From: Gemmobacter fulvus | Lineage (GTDB): Bacteria > Pseudomonadota > Alphaproteobacteria > Rhodobacterales > Rhodobacteraceae | Reading direction: 5' to 3' | DNA length: 64,000 nt | Assembly: GCF_018798885.1 (NCBI RefSeq) | Contig: NZ_CP076361.1 | Span: 2,695,501 to 2,759,500, forward strand | In this document: positions 1 to 7,880 of the stretch, one piece after another | Numbering within the stretch: position 1 is the first letter of the stretch | Layout: each line of letters opens with the position of its first letter | Notes under the pieces: model-generated | Told to the model about the DNA's origin: nothing | The model's input: only the letters and a program-made list of their open reading frames with translations | Databases searched by the model: none | Translations under genes and position numbers: made by a program

Positions 1-576
1 AATCGCCACCACCTCGGATGCGCCCATCAGCAGCATCCACTGGATCGCGAACAGGCCGATCGGGCCGCAGCCGATCACCGCGCCGCGCGCGCCCATGCGC
101 ACGCCGCCCGCCTTCCAGATCGCATGCAGCGCGATGGAGGCCGGATCCACCATGGCCGCCGCGCGCGGATCGGTGCCTGCCGGGGCCACCAGCAGGTTTG
201 CCACCGGCACCACCACCCATTCCGCATAGGCCCCGTCGCGGCGCGAGCCGAAATAGTCATAGTCGCGGCAGCGCGAAAAATCGCCCGTCGCGCATTGATC
301 GCAGGTGCCGCAGGGCAGCATCGGCGGCACGGTGCAGAGATCGCCCAGAGCAAAGCCGTCGACCCCCGCGCCCAGTTCCTCGATATGGCCGGAAAACTCG
401 TGGCCGCAGATGATCGGCATCTTGTGCGCGCCCTTGATCAGCATCCGCGGCAGATCCGAGCCGCAGACGCCAACCGCCGCCACGCGCAGCAGCACTTCGC
501 CCGGACCGGGCACGGGTTTTGCAACCTCTTCCAGCCGGATATCGCCGGGGGTGTAAAGAACGGCAGCGCGCATCAT
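1..576 (-). CDS. Zinc-dependent medium-chain alcohol/polyol dehydrogenase, 3' part outside the window
   Basis: The first 192 codons are present; the gene runs off the left edge. The product looks like a zinc MDR dehydrogenase of the sorbitol / threonine / galactitol-phosphate type, oxidising a sugar alcohol or related alcohol with NAD(P). Visible features are the catalytic zinc segment GVCGSD, the GHEFSG motif, the structural-zinc cysteines (CGTCDQCATGDFSRC) and the start of the Rossmann fold with GCGPIGLFAIQ. Two adjacent ATGs (576 and 573) lie behind AAGGA; 576 is used here. It follows the periplasmic sugar-binding protein gene after 94 bases on the same strand, so a role in catabolism of the imported sugar or polyol is likely. 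The exact substrate cannot be read from the sequence. Confidence 0.9.
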   Translation of the reverse strand, partial: MMRAAVLYTPGDIRLEEVAKPVPGPGEVLLRVAAVGVCGSDLPRMLIKGAHKMPIICGHEFSGHIEELGAGVDGFALGDLCTVPPMLPCGTCDQCATGDFSRCRDYDYFGSRRDGAYAEWVVVPVANLLVAPAGTDPRAAAMVDPASIALHAIWKAGGVRMGARGAVIGCGPIGLFAIQWMLLMGASEVVAI

Positions 577-603
577 CACTTCCTTATGCACATGAGAGGG
601 TTG

Positions 604-633
604 GGCCACCGGGCGGGAGCGGGCCCGGTGGCC
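604..633 (-). promoter_or_regulatory. Intercistronic stem-loop after the binding-protein gene
   Basis: Perfect 11-bp stem (GGCCACCGGGC at 604-614 with GCCCGGTGGCC at 623-633) around an 8-base loop, between the binding-protein stop and the dehydrogenase start. There is no U-run. GC-rich hairpins directly after highly expressed binding-protein genes commonly stabilise the upstream message or lower downstream expression; that is the inferred role. Confidence 0.6.
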
Positions 634-670
634 GGTGCCGCGCAGGATGGCCCCATCCCGCGCGGTCAGA

Positions 671-1657
671 TCATTTTGCCAGAACGTCGGGGCGGTATTC
701 GGCAAAGAGGCCGGTGCGCGGGAAGTCGGCCACATTGTCGGGCGTGACCGCCTTCGACCCGGCATCGACAAAGGCCGGAACCTCTTTGCCTGCCGCCACT
801 TCGCGGGCGACCTGAATGGTCACATCCCCCAGATATTTCGGATCGTTCAGTGCCGTGGCCACATAATTGCCGCCTGCCGCCATCGATTCCAGCGCCTCGG
901 ACAGCCCGTCCACACCCGAGATCAGCACATCGGTGCGGCCATTCTCGGACAGAACCTGCGCCGCGCCCAAGGCCATGTCGTCATTATGGGCATAGACGAC
1001 TTTGACATCGGTATGCGCCTGCAACAGATCCTGCATCGCGGTCACGGCATTGGCGCGGATATATTCGGCATAGGGGCCTTCGACGATCGTATGGCCCGAA
1101 CCTTCGATGGCGGCGTGAAAGCCGTCGCGGCGGTCCATCATCACGGCGCCACCGGCGTCGCCCTGAATCTCGATGATCTTGGCCCCGGTGATGCCATCGG
1201 CGGCAAGGCGCGCCACCACGGCTTCGCCCACCAGCTGACCCATGGCCTTGTTGTCGCGGCCGATATGCGCCTTGACGCCACCGCCATTGACCGAACGGTC
1301 CACCGTCAGCACCGGAATACCCGCAGCGGCGGCGGCTTCGAGCGAGGGCACAACGGCGTCGGGGTTGACCGGGTTGATGATGATGGCATTCACGCCCTGG
1401 GTGATCAGATCCTGAATGTCATCATTCTGCTTGGACACGTCACCATTGGCGTCGAGGAAGATCAGCGTATCACCCCCCGCAGCGGCGGCGGCTTCGGCCC
1501 CGTCTTTCAGCTGCACATAGAACGGCGATTGCAGGGTGACCTGGCTGAACCCGATCTTCAGCCCTTCGGCAAAGGCCGGGGCGGCGAAGGTGGCCCCCAG
1601 CGCCAAGACGGATGCGGCACTGGCGAGGCGGGTGAGTGCGTGGCGACGTGTGATCAT
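671..1657 (-). CDS. Sugar ABC transporter periplasmic binding protein (RbsB-like)
   Basis: A 328-residue protein of the ribose/galactose-binding type (periplasmic binding protein 4 family). The N-terminus (ITRRHALTRL, then a hydrophobic stretch ending PAFAEG) is a signal peptide, possibly Tat-dependent given the twin arginines, with cleavage after about residue 30. The mature part starts LKIGFSQ and shows family phrases such as INPVNPDAVVPSL and GIPVLTVDRSVNG. It should bind a sugar or sugar alcohol in the periplasm and deliver it to a permease. GGGAGGAG precedes the ATG. The next gene is an MDR dehydrogenase; permease and ATPase genes are not in the window and may lie to the left. A palindromic operator lies upstream. 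Confidence 0.93.
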   Translation of the reverse strand: MITRRHALTRLASAASVLALGATFAAPAFAEGLKIGFSQVTLQSPFYVQLKDGAEAAAAAGGDTLIFLDANGDVSKQNDDIQDLITQGVNAIIINPVNPDAVVPSLEAAAAAGIPVLTVDRSVNGGGVKAHIGRDNKAMGQLVGEAVVARLAADGITGAKIIEIQGDAGGAVMMDRRDGFHAAIEGSGHTIVEGPYAEYIRANAVTAMQDLLQAHTDVKVVYAHNDDMALGAAQVLSENGRTDVLISGVDGLSEALESMAAGGNYVATALNDPKYLGDVTIQVAREVAAGKEVPAFVDAGSKAVTPDNVADFPRTGLFAEYRPDVLAK

Positions 1658-2056
1658 TTTTGCTCCTCCCTGAAGCAGTCCTGAAAGTCGGTTGGCCGCG
1701 TGAGCGGAATTCTACAGATGTGATATTTTTTCACATCTGATGTTGTAAGCGCACTGAAATGGCTTGCTCTTGTCAATATCGAATTGCTTTTTGGCCGGTA
1801 TTATTTTCCAAAATCCTTTGATTCCAATTGGATGTCGGCGGGCTCTCTGCGGCTCAGGTGGGGCCGAACACCACGGCCAGACCCGGCGCAACCGAGTCAC
1901 CCCAAGTCATGCTGCACTGCGGCGCTGCATTTGCGGGTTACGCCGCACACGCATTGGTCGCGGGATGTTACAGGATCGGCAATTTTCGCCGCGCGGCAGC
2001 CGGTCGGCTGCGGCAAAGGCTTTCGCGCCCCCGGCGCTGGGCCTATCTTGCGCGCC
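1658..2056. other. Divergent non-coding region, binding-protein gene / antiporter
   Basis: No convincing gene in these 399 bases. The left half is AT-richer and holds the palindrome at 1715-1739. Reading the minus strand, a perfect -35 hexamer TTGACA lies at 1776-1771. The hexamer 17 bases further on (TGCGCT) is a poor -10, so the promoter of the binding-protein gene may need an activator. The right half, GC-rich with scattered short repeats, probably carries the antiporter promoter, but no clear motif is seen there. Confidence 0.45.
1715..1739. promoter_or_regulatory. 25-bp palindromic operator upstream of the sugar-binding protein gene
   Basis: CAGATGTGA at 1715-1723 and TCACATCTG at 1731-1739 are exact reverse complements across the 7-base spacer TATTTTT. 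The site lies 58 bases upstream of the ATG and just downstream of the TTGACA -35 candidate, where a repressor would block initiation. Size and symmetry suit a dimeric HTH sugar regulator (LacI, GntR or DeoR type). No regulator gene is in view. The inner TGTGA...TCACA resembles a CRP half-site pair, but the spacing is 7 rather than 6. Confidence 0.65.
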
Positions 2057-4558
2057 ATGGATATTGTTCTGCTTGTTTCCGCCAGTGCCGCCCTGTTTGT
2101 CGTCATCGCCTTGTCAGAGCCGGTGGCCGAACGCTTGCGGCTGCCTTATTCGGTGGTGCTGGCGGTGGTCGGGGCCACGCTGGGGGCGCTGGCCGTCGGC
2201 CTGCGCAGCACCATGGGCGCAGAGCTGGGGCCGGAAATCGTGGCGCTGCTGTCGCTGCCGATCCGGTCATCGGTCTTCCTCTATGTGTTCCTGCCGACGC
2301 TCATATTTCAGGTTGCGCTGGGCCTTGATCTCAGGCGGATGCTGGATGACTGGGTGCCGATCCTTGTGATGGCGGTGGCGGCGGTGCTGGTGGCGACGCT
2401 GTTCATCGGCGGGGCGCTGGCCCCGTTCAGCCAGATGAGCCTGCTGGCCTGCTTTCTGATCGGGGCCATCGTGTCGACCACGGATCCCTCGGCGGTGGTG
2501 TCGATCTTCCGCAGTCTGGCGGCCCCGCAGCGGCTGGCGCGGATTGTCGAGGGCGAAAGCCTGCTGAACGATGCGGCGGCAATTGCGCTGTTCGGGTTCT
2601 TTCTCAGCTTCGTGATGGCGGGGGTGCCGAACCCGACGCTGGAGGACGCGTTCATCGGCCTGCCCAGCATCATTCTGGGGGGGATGCTGACCGGCTGGGT
2701 GATGGCGCGGATTGCCCTCGTCGCCATGGTGATGCTGGGGGCCTATCCGCTGGCGCAATTGTCGCTGTCGGTGGCCATTCCCTATGCCACCTATGTGATT
2801 GCCGATCATGTGCTCGGGGCCTCGGGCGTGGTGGCGGTGGTGGTGGCGGGCATGACGCTGAACTGGCTGGGGCCGGGGCGTCTGGCACCGGCAACCTGGG
2901 TCAACCTGCGCGAAGTCTGGGATCTGCTGGCGCATTGGGCGGGGGCGCTGATCTTCGTGCTGGCCTCGCTTCTGATCCCGCGGCTGCTGGCGGATGCGCG
3001 GCTGTGGGATGTGCTGCTGGTGATCGTGGTCATTCTGGCGGCGACATTGGCGCGGGTGGTCATGCTCTGGGGCGTGCTGCCCTTGCTGGCGCGGCTGCGG
3101 GTCTCGCCGCAGGTGGAGCGGCCCTATCGTATCGCCATCCTCTGGGGCGGGTTGCGCGGCGCGGTGACGCTGGCACTGGCGCTGGCAGTCACCGAAAACC
3201 TGCGCGTGCCTGCCGACATCCGGCGCGAGGTGGGTATCCTTGCCACCGGCTATACGCTGTTCACGCTGTTTGCGCAGGGCACCACGCTGCGCCATGTGAT
3301 CCGTCGGCTGGGGCTGGCCAAACTGACGCCGCTGGATCTGGCACTGTCGCGGCAGGTGATCGCCGTGGCGCTTCAGAACGTGCGCGAGGAGGTGGCGGAT
3401 ACGGTCAAGGAACACAGCCTCAGCCGCGATATCGTGCGGTCCGAGGCGAAACGCTTTGGCCAGAGGCTCGATCAGGCGGTGTCGCTGGCCGAAGAGGGCA
3501 GCGAGATCAAGCAGAAAGACCGCATCACGCTGGGCCTGCTGGCATTGGCCGGACGCGAGCGTGATCTGGTGCTGGAGGCGTTCCGGGAACAGGAAATCGC
3601 CTCGGGCCGGGCCGAGCAGATGCTGACCGATGTGGACCGTCTGATCGAACTCACGCGGCTGGCCGGGCGGATCGGCTATCGCCGGGCGGCGCGGCGGGGC
3701 CTCGGCTATGGCCGCCGCTACCGGCTGGCGGTGGCGGCGCATAACCGGCTGCGCATTTCTCCGCCATTGGCGCAGATGACGGCAAGCCGCTTTGACATCC
3801 TGATGAACCAGCGGCTGATCCTGCGTGAATTGCACGGCTATATCGACGGCAAGATCCGCCGGATCCACGGCAAGCGGGTGGCGGATCTGCTGCATCAGGT
3901 GCTGACCGGGCGCGAAGAGGACACCGCGCAGGCGCTGGAAGGGCTGCGCCTGCAATATCCGGGCTATGCCGAAGAGATGGAGCGCCGGTTCATCCGCCGT
4001 CTGGCCCTGCGCATCGAAGAGCGGGAATATGACTCGCTGCTGAAAGACGGGCTGATCGGCAAGGAACTGCATGTCACGCTGCGGCAATCGCTGGCCGAGG
4101 CGCGGCGCAGGCTGAACCAGCGCCCCCGGCTGGATCTGGCGGTGCAGAAAAGCGCCATGCTGCGGCAATTGCCCGCGCTGGCCGGGCTGGATGCGGCGCA
4201 GCTGCGGATGGTGCAAAAGCGCATTGCCACGGTCTATGCGCAGCCCGGTGATGTGCTGATCCGCAAGGGCGATCCGGCGCGGCACGTCTATTTCATCGCC
4301 TCGGGCGCGGTGGAGGTGGAGTTTGCCGGGCAGGTGCAGCGCCTGGGCCGGGGCGAGATGTTCGGCCAGCTTGGCATCCTGACCCGCCGCCCGCGCCGCG
4401 CCCAGATCACCGCGATCACCCATTGCACTCTGTTGAGCCTGGATGAGGTGCGCTTCCTTGATCTGCTGTCGCGCAACCAGACGCTGCGGCAGGCGGTCGA
4501 GGAAAGCACCACCCGCCGGGGGCTGATGACGGCGGGCGGCGAAGATCGGGCAGCCTGA
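2057..4558 (+). CDS. CPA1-family Na+/H+ antiporter with C-terminal cyclic-nucleotide-binding domain
   Basis: An 833-residue membrane protein. Residues about 1-420 form the NhaP/NHE-type antiporter domain with a dozen hydrophobic helices, the family motif EGESLLNDAAAIALF (the ND pair expected for electroneutral exchange) and GGLRGAVTLALAL. A long cytosolic segment rich in Arg and Glu follows. Residues about 705-810 form a cNMP-binding / CRP-like domain (AQPGDVLIRKGD, IASGAVEVEF, LGRGEMFGQLGIL). Likely function is export of Na+ (or K+) for protons, gated or tuned by the C-terminal domain. The plant SOS1 exchanger has a comparable layout. ATG at 2057 was chosen because it directly begins the first membrane segment (MDIVLLVSASAALFVV); the frame is open further upstream but that part looks non-coding. 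Confidence 0.9.
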   Translation: MDIVLLVSASAALFVVIALSEPVAERLRLPYSVVLAVVGATLGALAVGLRSTMGAELGPEIVALLSLPIRSSVFLYVFLPTLIFQVALGLDLRRMLDDWVPILVMAVAAVLVATLFIGGALAPFSQMSLLACFLIGAIVSTTDPSAVVSIFRSLAAPQRLARIVEGESLLNDAAAIALFGFFLSFVMAGVPNPTLEDAFIGLPSIILGGMLTGWVMARIALVAMVMLGAYPLAQLSLSVAIPYATYVIADHVLGASGVVAVVVAGMTLNWLGPGRLAPATWVNLREVWDLLAHWAGALIFVLASLLIPRLLADARLWDVLLVIVVILAATLARVVMLWGVLPLLARLRVSPQVERPYRIAILWGGLRGAVTLALALAVTENLRVPADIRREVGILATGYTLFTLFAQGTTLRHVIRRLGLAKLTPLDLALSRQVIAVALQNVREEVADTVKEHSLSRDIVRSEAKRFGQRLDQAVSLAEEGSEIKQKDRITLGLLALAGRERDLVLEAFREQEIASGRAEQMLTDVDRLIELTRLAGRIGYRRAARRGLGYGRRYRLAVAAHNRLRISPPLAQMTASRFDILMNQRLILRELHGYIDGKIRRIHGKRVADLLHQVLTGREEDTAQALEGLRLQYPGYAEEMERRFIRRLALRIEEREYDSLLKDGLIGKELHVTLRQSLAEARRRLNQRPRLDLAVQKSAMLRQLPALAGLDAAQLRMVQKRIATVYAQPGDVLIRKGDPARHVYFIASGAVEVEFAGQVQRLGRGEMFGQLGILTRRPRRAQITAITHCTLLSLDEVRFLDLLSRNQTLRQAVEESTTRRGLMTAGGEDRAA

Positions 4559-4570
4559 CGCGCCCCGATC

Positions 4571-5281
4571 TCAGATCAGGCCGCGCCGGTCGGCTGCCAG
4601 CGCCGCTTCGGCCCGGCTGGAGATATTGAGCTTACGATAGATGGATTTCGTGTGCGTGGCACAGGTATTGGCCGAAATGCCCAGAGTGCCGGCAATGTCG
4701 CTCATCGTCAGGCCCTTGCCCAAAAGCCGCAGCACATCCTGTTCGCGCTGGGTCAGGCAGACATCCTCGCCGGTGGCGGGCGGCCGACGCGGGGCGGGGC
4801 TGAGCATCTTGAAATGCGCGATCATACGCTGGGCGATGCGCGGCGAAATCGGCGGTTCGCCCTGTTCGATGCGGCGGAACTGGTCGGTCAGGCTGGCGGT
4901 TTTCACACCCTTCAGGATATATCCCATCGCGCCCGCCGCCAGCGCATCGAACAGCGAGGCGTCATCCTCGAATATGGTGATGACCACCGGCAGGGTCTGC
5001 GGCAGGTGCAGGGCGATGGCGCGAATGATCTCCACCCCGTTGCCATCCGGCAGATCCAGGTCGATCAGCGCGAAGTCATAGCTGCGCGCGGATGTGAACA
5101 GCAGCGTGCGCGCCTCGGCGCAGGTTGCCGCCGTATCAATGACCGCGCCGGTCAGCGTGGCGGCCAGGGTTTCGCTGATCCAGTTGCGGGTTTCGCGGTT
5201 GTCATCCAGCACCAATGCCTGAAGCGGCCTGCCATCACGCGGCGGCGGTCTGCTGGCATCGGTGTCGCGCTGAAAGGTCAT
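4571..5281 (-). CDS. NarL/LuxR-type response regulator
   Basis: A 236-residue two-component response regulator. The receiver domain (about 20-135) has the acidic pair D26-D27 in VLDDN, probable phosphoacceptor D74 in ALIDLDLPDG and conserved lysine K124 in YILKG. A linker precedes a C-terminal LuxR-type HTH (about 168-230: LTQREQDVLRLLGKGL, KSIYRKLNISSRAEA). It lies directly downstream of the histidine kinase gene on the same strand and should be its partner. The chosen ATG gives an N-terminus just before the receiver domain. A TTG 90 bases upstream, four bases before the kinase reading frame closes, would add a proline-rich leader; neither has a clear Shine-Dalgarno. The divergent RTX gene is a possible target, but this is inference. 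Confidence 0.88.
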   Translation of the reverse strand: MTFQRDTDASRPPPRDGRPLQALVLDDNRETRNWISETLAATLTGAVIDTAATCAEARTLLFTSARSYDFALIDLDLPDGNGVEIIRAIALHLPQTLPVVITIFEDDASLFDALAAGAMGYILKGVKTASLTDQFRRIEQGEPPISPRIAQRMIAHFKMLSPAPRRPPATGEDVCLTQREQDVLRLLGKGLTMSDIAGTLGISANTCATHTKSIYRKLNISSRAEAALAADRRGLI

Positions 5282-5375
5282 GTCTGTCCGGGGGCTTGGC
5301 GGCAGGGGGGCACTGGCAAGGCAGGCAACGCTTACGGGTTTGACAGTGCCGTCTTGGCGGCCTTGCTGCAAGGGG

Positions 5376-7607
5376 TCAGAGGTCTTGCGGCGTCAGCTGT
5401 GGCAACGGCACAAGGGGCAGGCGCAGCTCCAGCCGATAGAGGCCCGCAGGCAGATCCGGACCCGCCTTGGCCTGACCATGCAGGGCGGCGGCGCGGGCGC
5501 GGATATTGGCCACCCCATTGCCGCGCAGCGATGATGGCGGGGCGTAGGCCTCGTCCGGTGCCAGCGGGTTTTCGATCCTATGAACCAGCATCCCGTCACG
5601 CAGGTCGGTCTGCACCCGGATCGGCCCGGCCCCGCCATGGCCGAGCGCATTCGACAGGGCCTCGCGGTGCATGGCGGTAAAGTTGCGGTGCAGGTCATAG
5701 GCCAGCGCAACATTGGCCTCATCCGCCGATCCCAGCGGCCAGATCAGGCTGCGGCCATGCGCCTCGGCGCGGTTGCGGCTTTCGGCCCGCATCTCGCCGA
5801 TCAGGGTTTCCAGCGTCACTTCGCGCCCCGCCAGCCCCGAGGCGATCTGGCGCAGATCGGCCAGCGCATCGACCAGAAACTCTTGCCGCTTGCCCTCGTC
5901 GCGGCTGTGCAGGCTGGACAGCAGGCGCGAGCCGACATCGTCATGCAGATCACGCGCAATGCGGCGGCGTTCCTGATGTAGCGCGGTTTCATAGGCGGCA
6001 CGGTCGCGTTCTGCGGCGGTTACAAGATCGGACATCTGCGCCACAAGGGCGGCGTCGGCACTGTTGAACAGACGCCGTCCGCCCTCGGCATAGCTGAGCC
6101 GCAGCGCGGGCGCGCCGCCCTGTGCGGGCACCTCCAGCGCCAGCCCTTCGGCCCCGATCACTGGCTGGGTCGGGCCATCCACCAGCGCCTCTTGATGGAG
6201 CGGCGTGAACAGCCGGTGCAGCAGCGCGGTCCAGGCAGAGGATTTTGCCGCCTGACCGATCTGGAAGGCGACAGAGACGGTTTCGCCATAGATCATCGCC
6301 AGATCCGGGCGTTTCGGCGCCAGCCAGCGGTCAAACACCCGGTCGCGCAGCGGAAAATACACCAGCCCGACCAGCGCCACCGCCGAGGCCAGCGAGGCAG
6401 GCCCCGACAGGCTGAGCGACAGCAGCACCCCCAGATCCACCAGCACCAACAGCCCGATCATCGCCATGTGGAACAGCACACGCCAGGCCCAGCGATCCAG
6501 ATCGAACAGGCGATAGCGGGCCAGTGCAAGCGCGGTGCCGACGTAAATCGCGCAGAGCGGAATGAAGGCCATGCCCTGCGACATGATGCCGTCCCGCTCC
6601 AGCGCGACGGGCAGGGCGACCAGCAGAACAAACACACCAGAGCCCAGCAGGAACGACAGGCCCAGCCAGCGCAGCGCCGCACGGTCGGCCGGGCGGCGGC
6701 GGGTGGCGCGCAATTGCGCCACCACCAGCGCGAGAATGATGCAGAAGATCAGCCCCACCGCGTTTTGCGGGCGCACCACCTCATGCGGCAAAAGCTGCAA
6801 GCGATAAAGCAGCAGCGCGGCGATGATCAACCCGCTTGCCAGATGCACCCAGACCCATGCCAGAACCGGGCGCGGATAACGCGCAAACAGTGCGATCATG
6901 CCGATGCCGAAGAAATAGGTCGCGGCGTGATTGCAGACCGACAGCAGCGCCATCAGCTGCGGCTCCATCACCAGACTGCGGCTGGAATAGAGGGCGGCGG
7001 CATAGGCCGCGCCGCCCACGCCCAGACCGGCGATGATGAAACCCGCGAGACCTTCGGGAGCGGTGCCCGCATGAACCGCGCCGCGGCGCAGCGCCAGAAA
7101 GAACGCGGCAATCACCAGAACCACAAAGCCGGTGGCCAGTTGTACCCAGAACACCGGCGGCAGATCCGCAAGCGTGCTGCGCAGGCGCACCGGAATCCCG
7201 GCGCTGACCACGCCGCCCGTGGTGCTGTCGGTAAAGGACAGGCGCAGACTGCCGCCGCTGGCCGCTGCCTGCCGGGTCAGCTGCCACAAGCGGCCCTGAT
7301 CGGCGTAAAAGCGGGAAATGCCGTCATAGGATCCCAGCATGTCGGGATCCTCTATCAGCAGGTCAGGGCGCAGCGGGACGCCGTCCTGCCCATCCGACGC
7401 GGCGGGCAGGATCGCCAGCGCCGTGCCGCTGTGCTGCTGGCCCGCCACCTGCATCACCTGCACAGCCGAGCCGTCAGGGGCGGCAACCAGCGTCATGTCC
7501 AGATGCGGTTGCGCCAGCCGCAGCACCAGCACGGTGATGGTCAGCGCCAGCACCGCCGCCAGCACCATCGCCAGCCGCACCATCGGCACACGCAATTCAG
7601 AAACCAT
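5376..7607 (-). CDS. Multi-TM sensor histidine kinase (HisKA_3 type)
   Basis: A 743-residue membrane kinase. An N-terminal TM (about 12-32) and an extracytoplasmic stretch of roughly 110 residues are followed by about eight hydrophobic helices between 150 and 420, a cytoplasmic linker, then a NarX/DesK-type kinase core. The phosphoacceptor is H555 in the H-box DLHDDVGSRLL. An ATPase domain follows with an N-box-like HREALSNALGHG and the G-box GNGVANIRARAAAL. It phosphorylates a NarL-type regulator, encoded immediately downstream. The membrane part resembles 7TM sensing modules of bacterial kinases; the stimulus is unknown. ATG at 7607 is used; a second in-frame ATG lies eight codons later. 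Confidence 0.88.
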   Translation of the reverse strand: MVSELRVPMVRLAMVLAAVLALTITVLVLRLAQPHLDMTLVAAPDGSAVQVMQVAGQQHSGTALAILPAASDGQDGVPLRPDLLIEDPDMLGSYDGISRFYADQGRLWQLTRQAAASGGSLRLSFTDSTTGGVVSAGIPVRLRSTLADLPPVFWVQLATGFVVLVIAAFFLALRRGAVHAGTAPEGLAGFIIAGLGVGGAAYAAALYSSRSLVMEPQLMALLSVCNHAATYFFGIGMIALFARYPRPVLAWVWVHLASGLIIAALLLYRLQLLPHEVVRPQNAVGLIFCIILALVVAQLRATRRRPADRAALRWLGLSFLLGSGVFVLLVALPVALERDGIMSQGMAFIPLCAIYVGTALALARYRLFDLDRWAWRVLFHMAMIGLLVLVDLGVLLSLSLSGPASLASAVALVGLVYFPLRDRVFDRWLAPKRPDLAMIYGETVSVAFQIGQAAKSSAWTALLHRLFTPLHQEALVDGPTQPVIGAEGLALEVPAQGGAPALRLSYAEGGRRLFNSADAALVAQMSDLVTAAERDRAAYETALHQERRRIARDLHDDVGSRLLSSLHSRDEGKRQEFLVDALADLRQIASGLAGREVTLETLIGEMRAESRNRAEAHGRSLIWPLGSADEANVALAYDLHRNFTAMHREALSNALGHGGAGPIRVQTDLRDGMLVHRIENPLAPDEAYAPPSSLRGNGVANIRARAAALHGQAKAGPDLPAGLYRLELRLPLVPLPQLTPQDL

Positions 7608-7880
7608 GGGCCAGACCCGCTTTCCATCTGTCCGCGCGCCGCAAGCGCCGCGCTGCCCGTTTCACTGCCATGTCATTGGTCCCCCGCCAAAAAAGGATAC
7701 TGCATGACGCTACGGGATCAACCCTGTTGATCGGAACGGCGGGCCTTTGCAAATTTGTATCGGCACAAGACATGCCTCAGGTTGCAAAACGGCGGCACTC
7801 ACCTGTTCGGGTGATGGGTTTATGGCGGAAATTGGGCCATAGGCTCAAACAAAAGCAATCCGTTTCCCTTGGGAGGAACC

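Noticed and set aside
1719-1735. CRP site reading of TGTGA...TCACA before the binding-protein gene
   Set aside because: Spacer is seven, not six bases, and symmetry extends further outward, which fits a different regulator.
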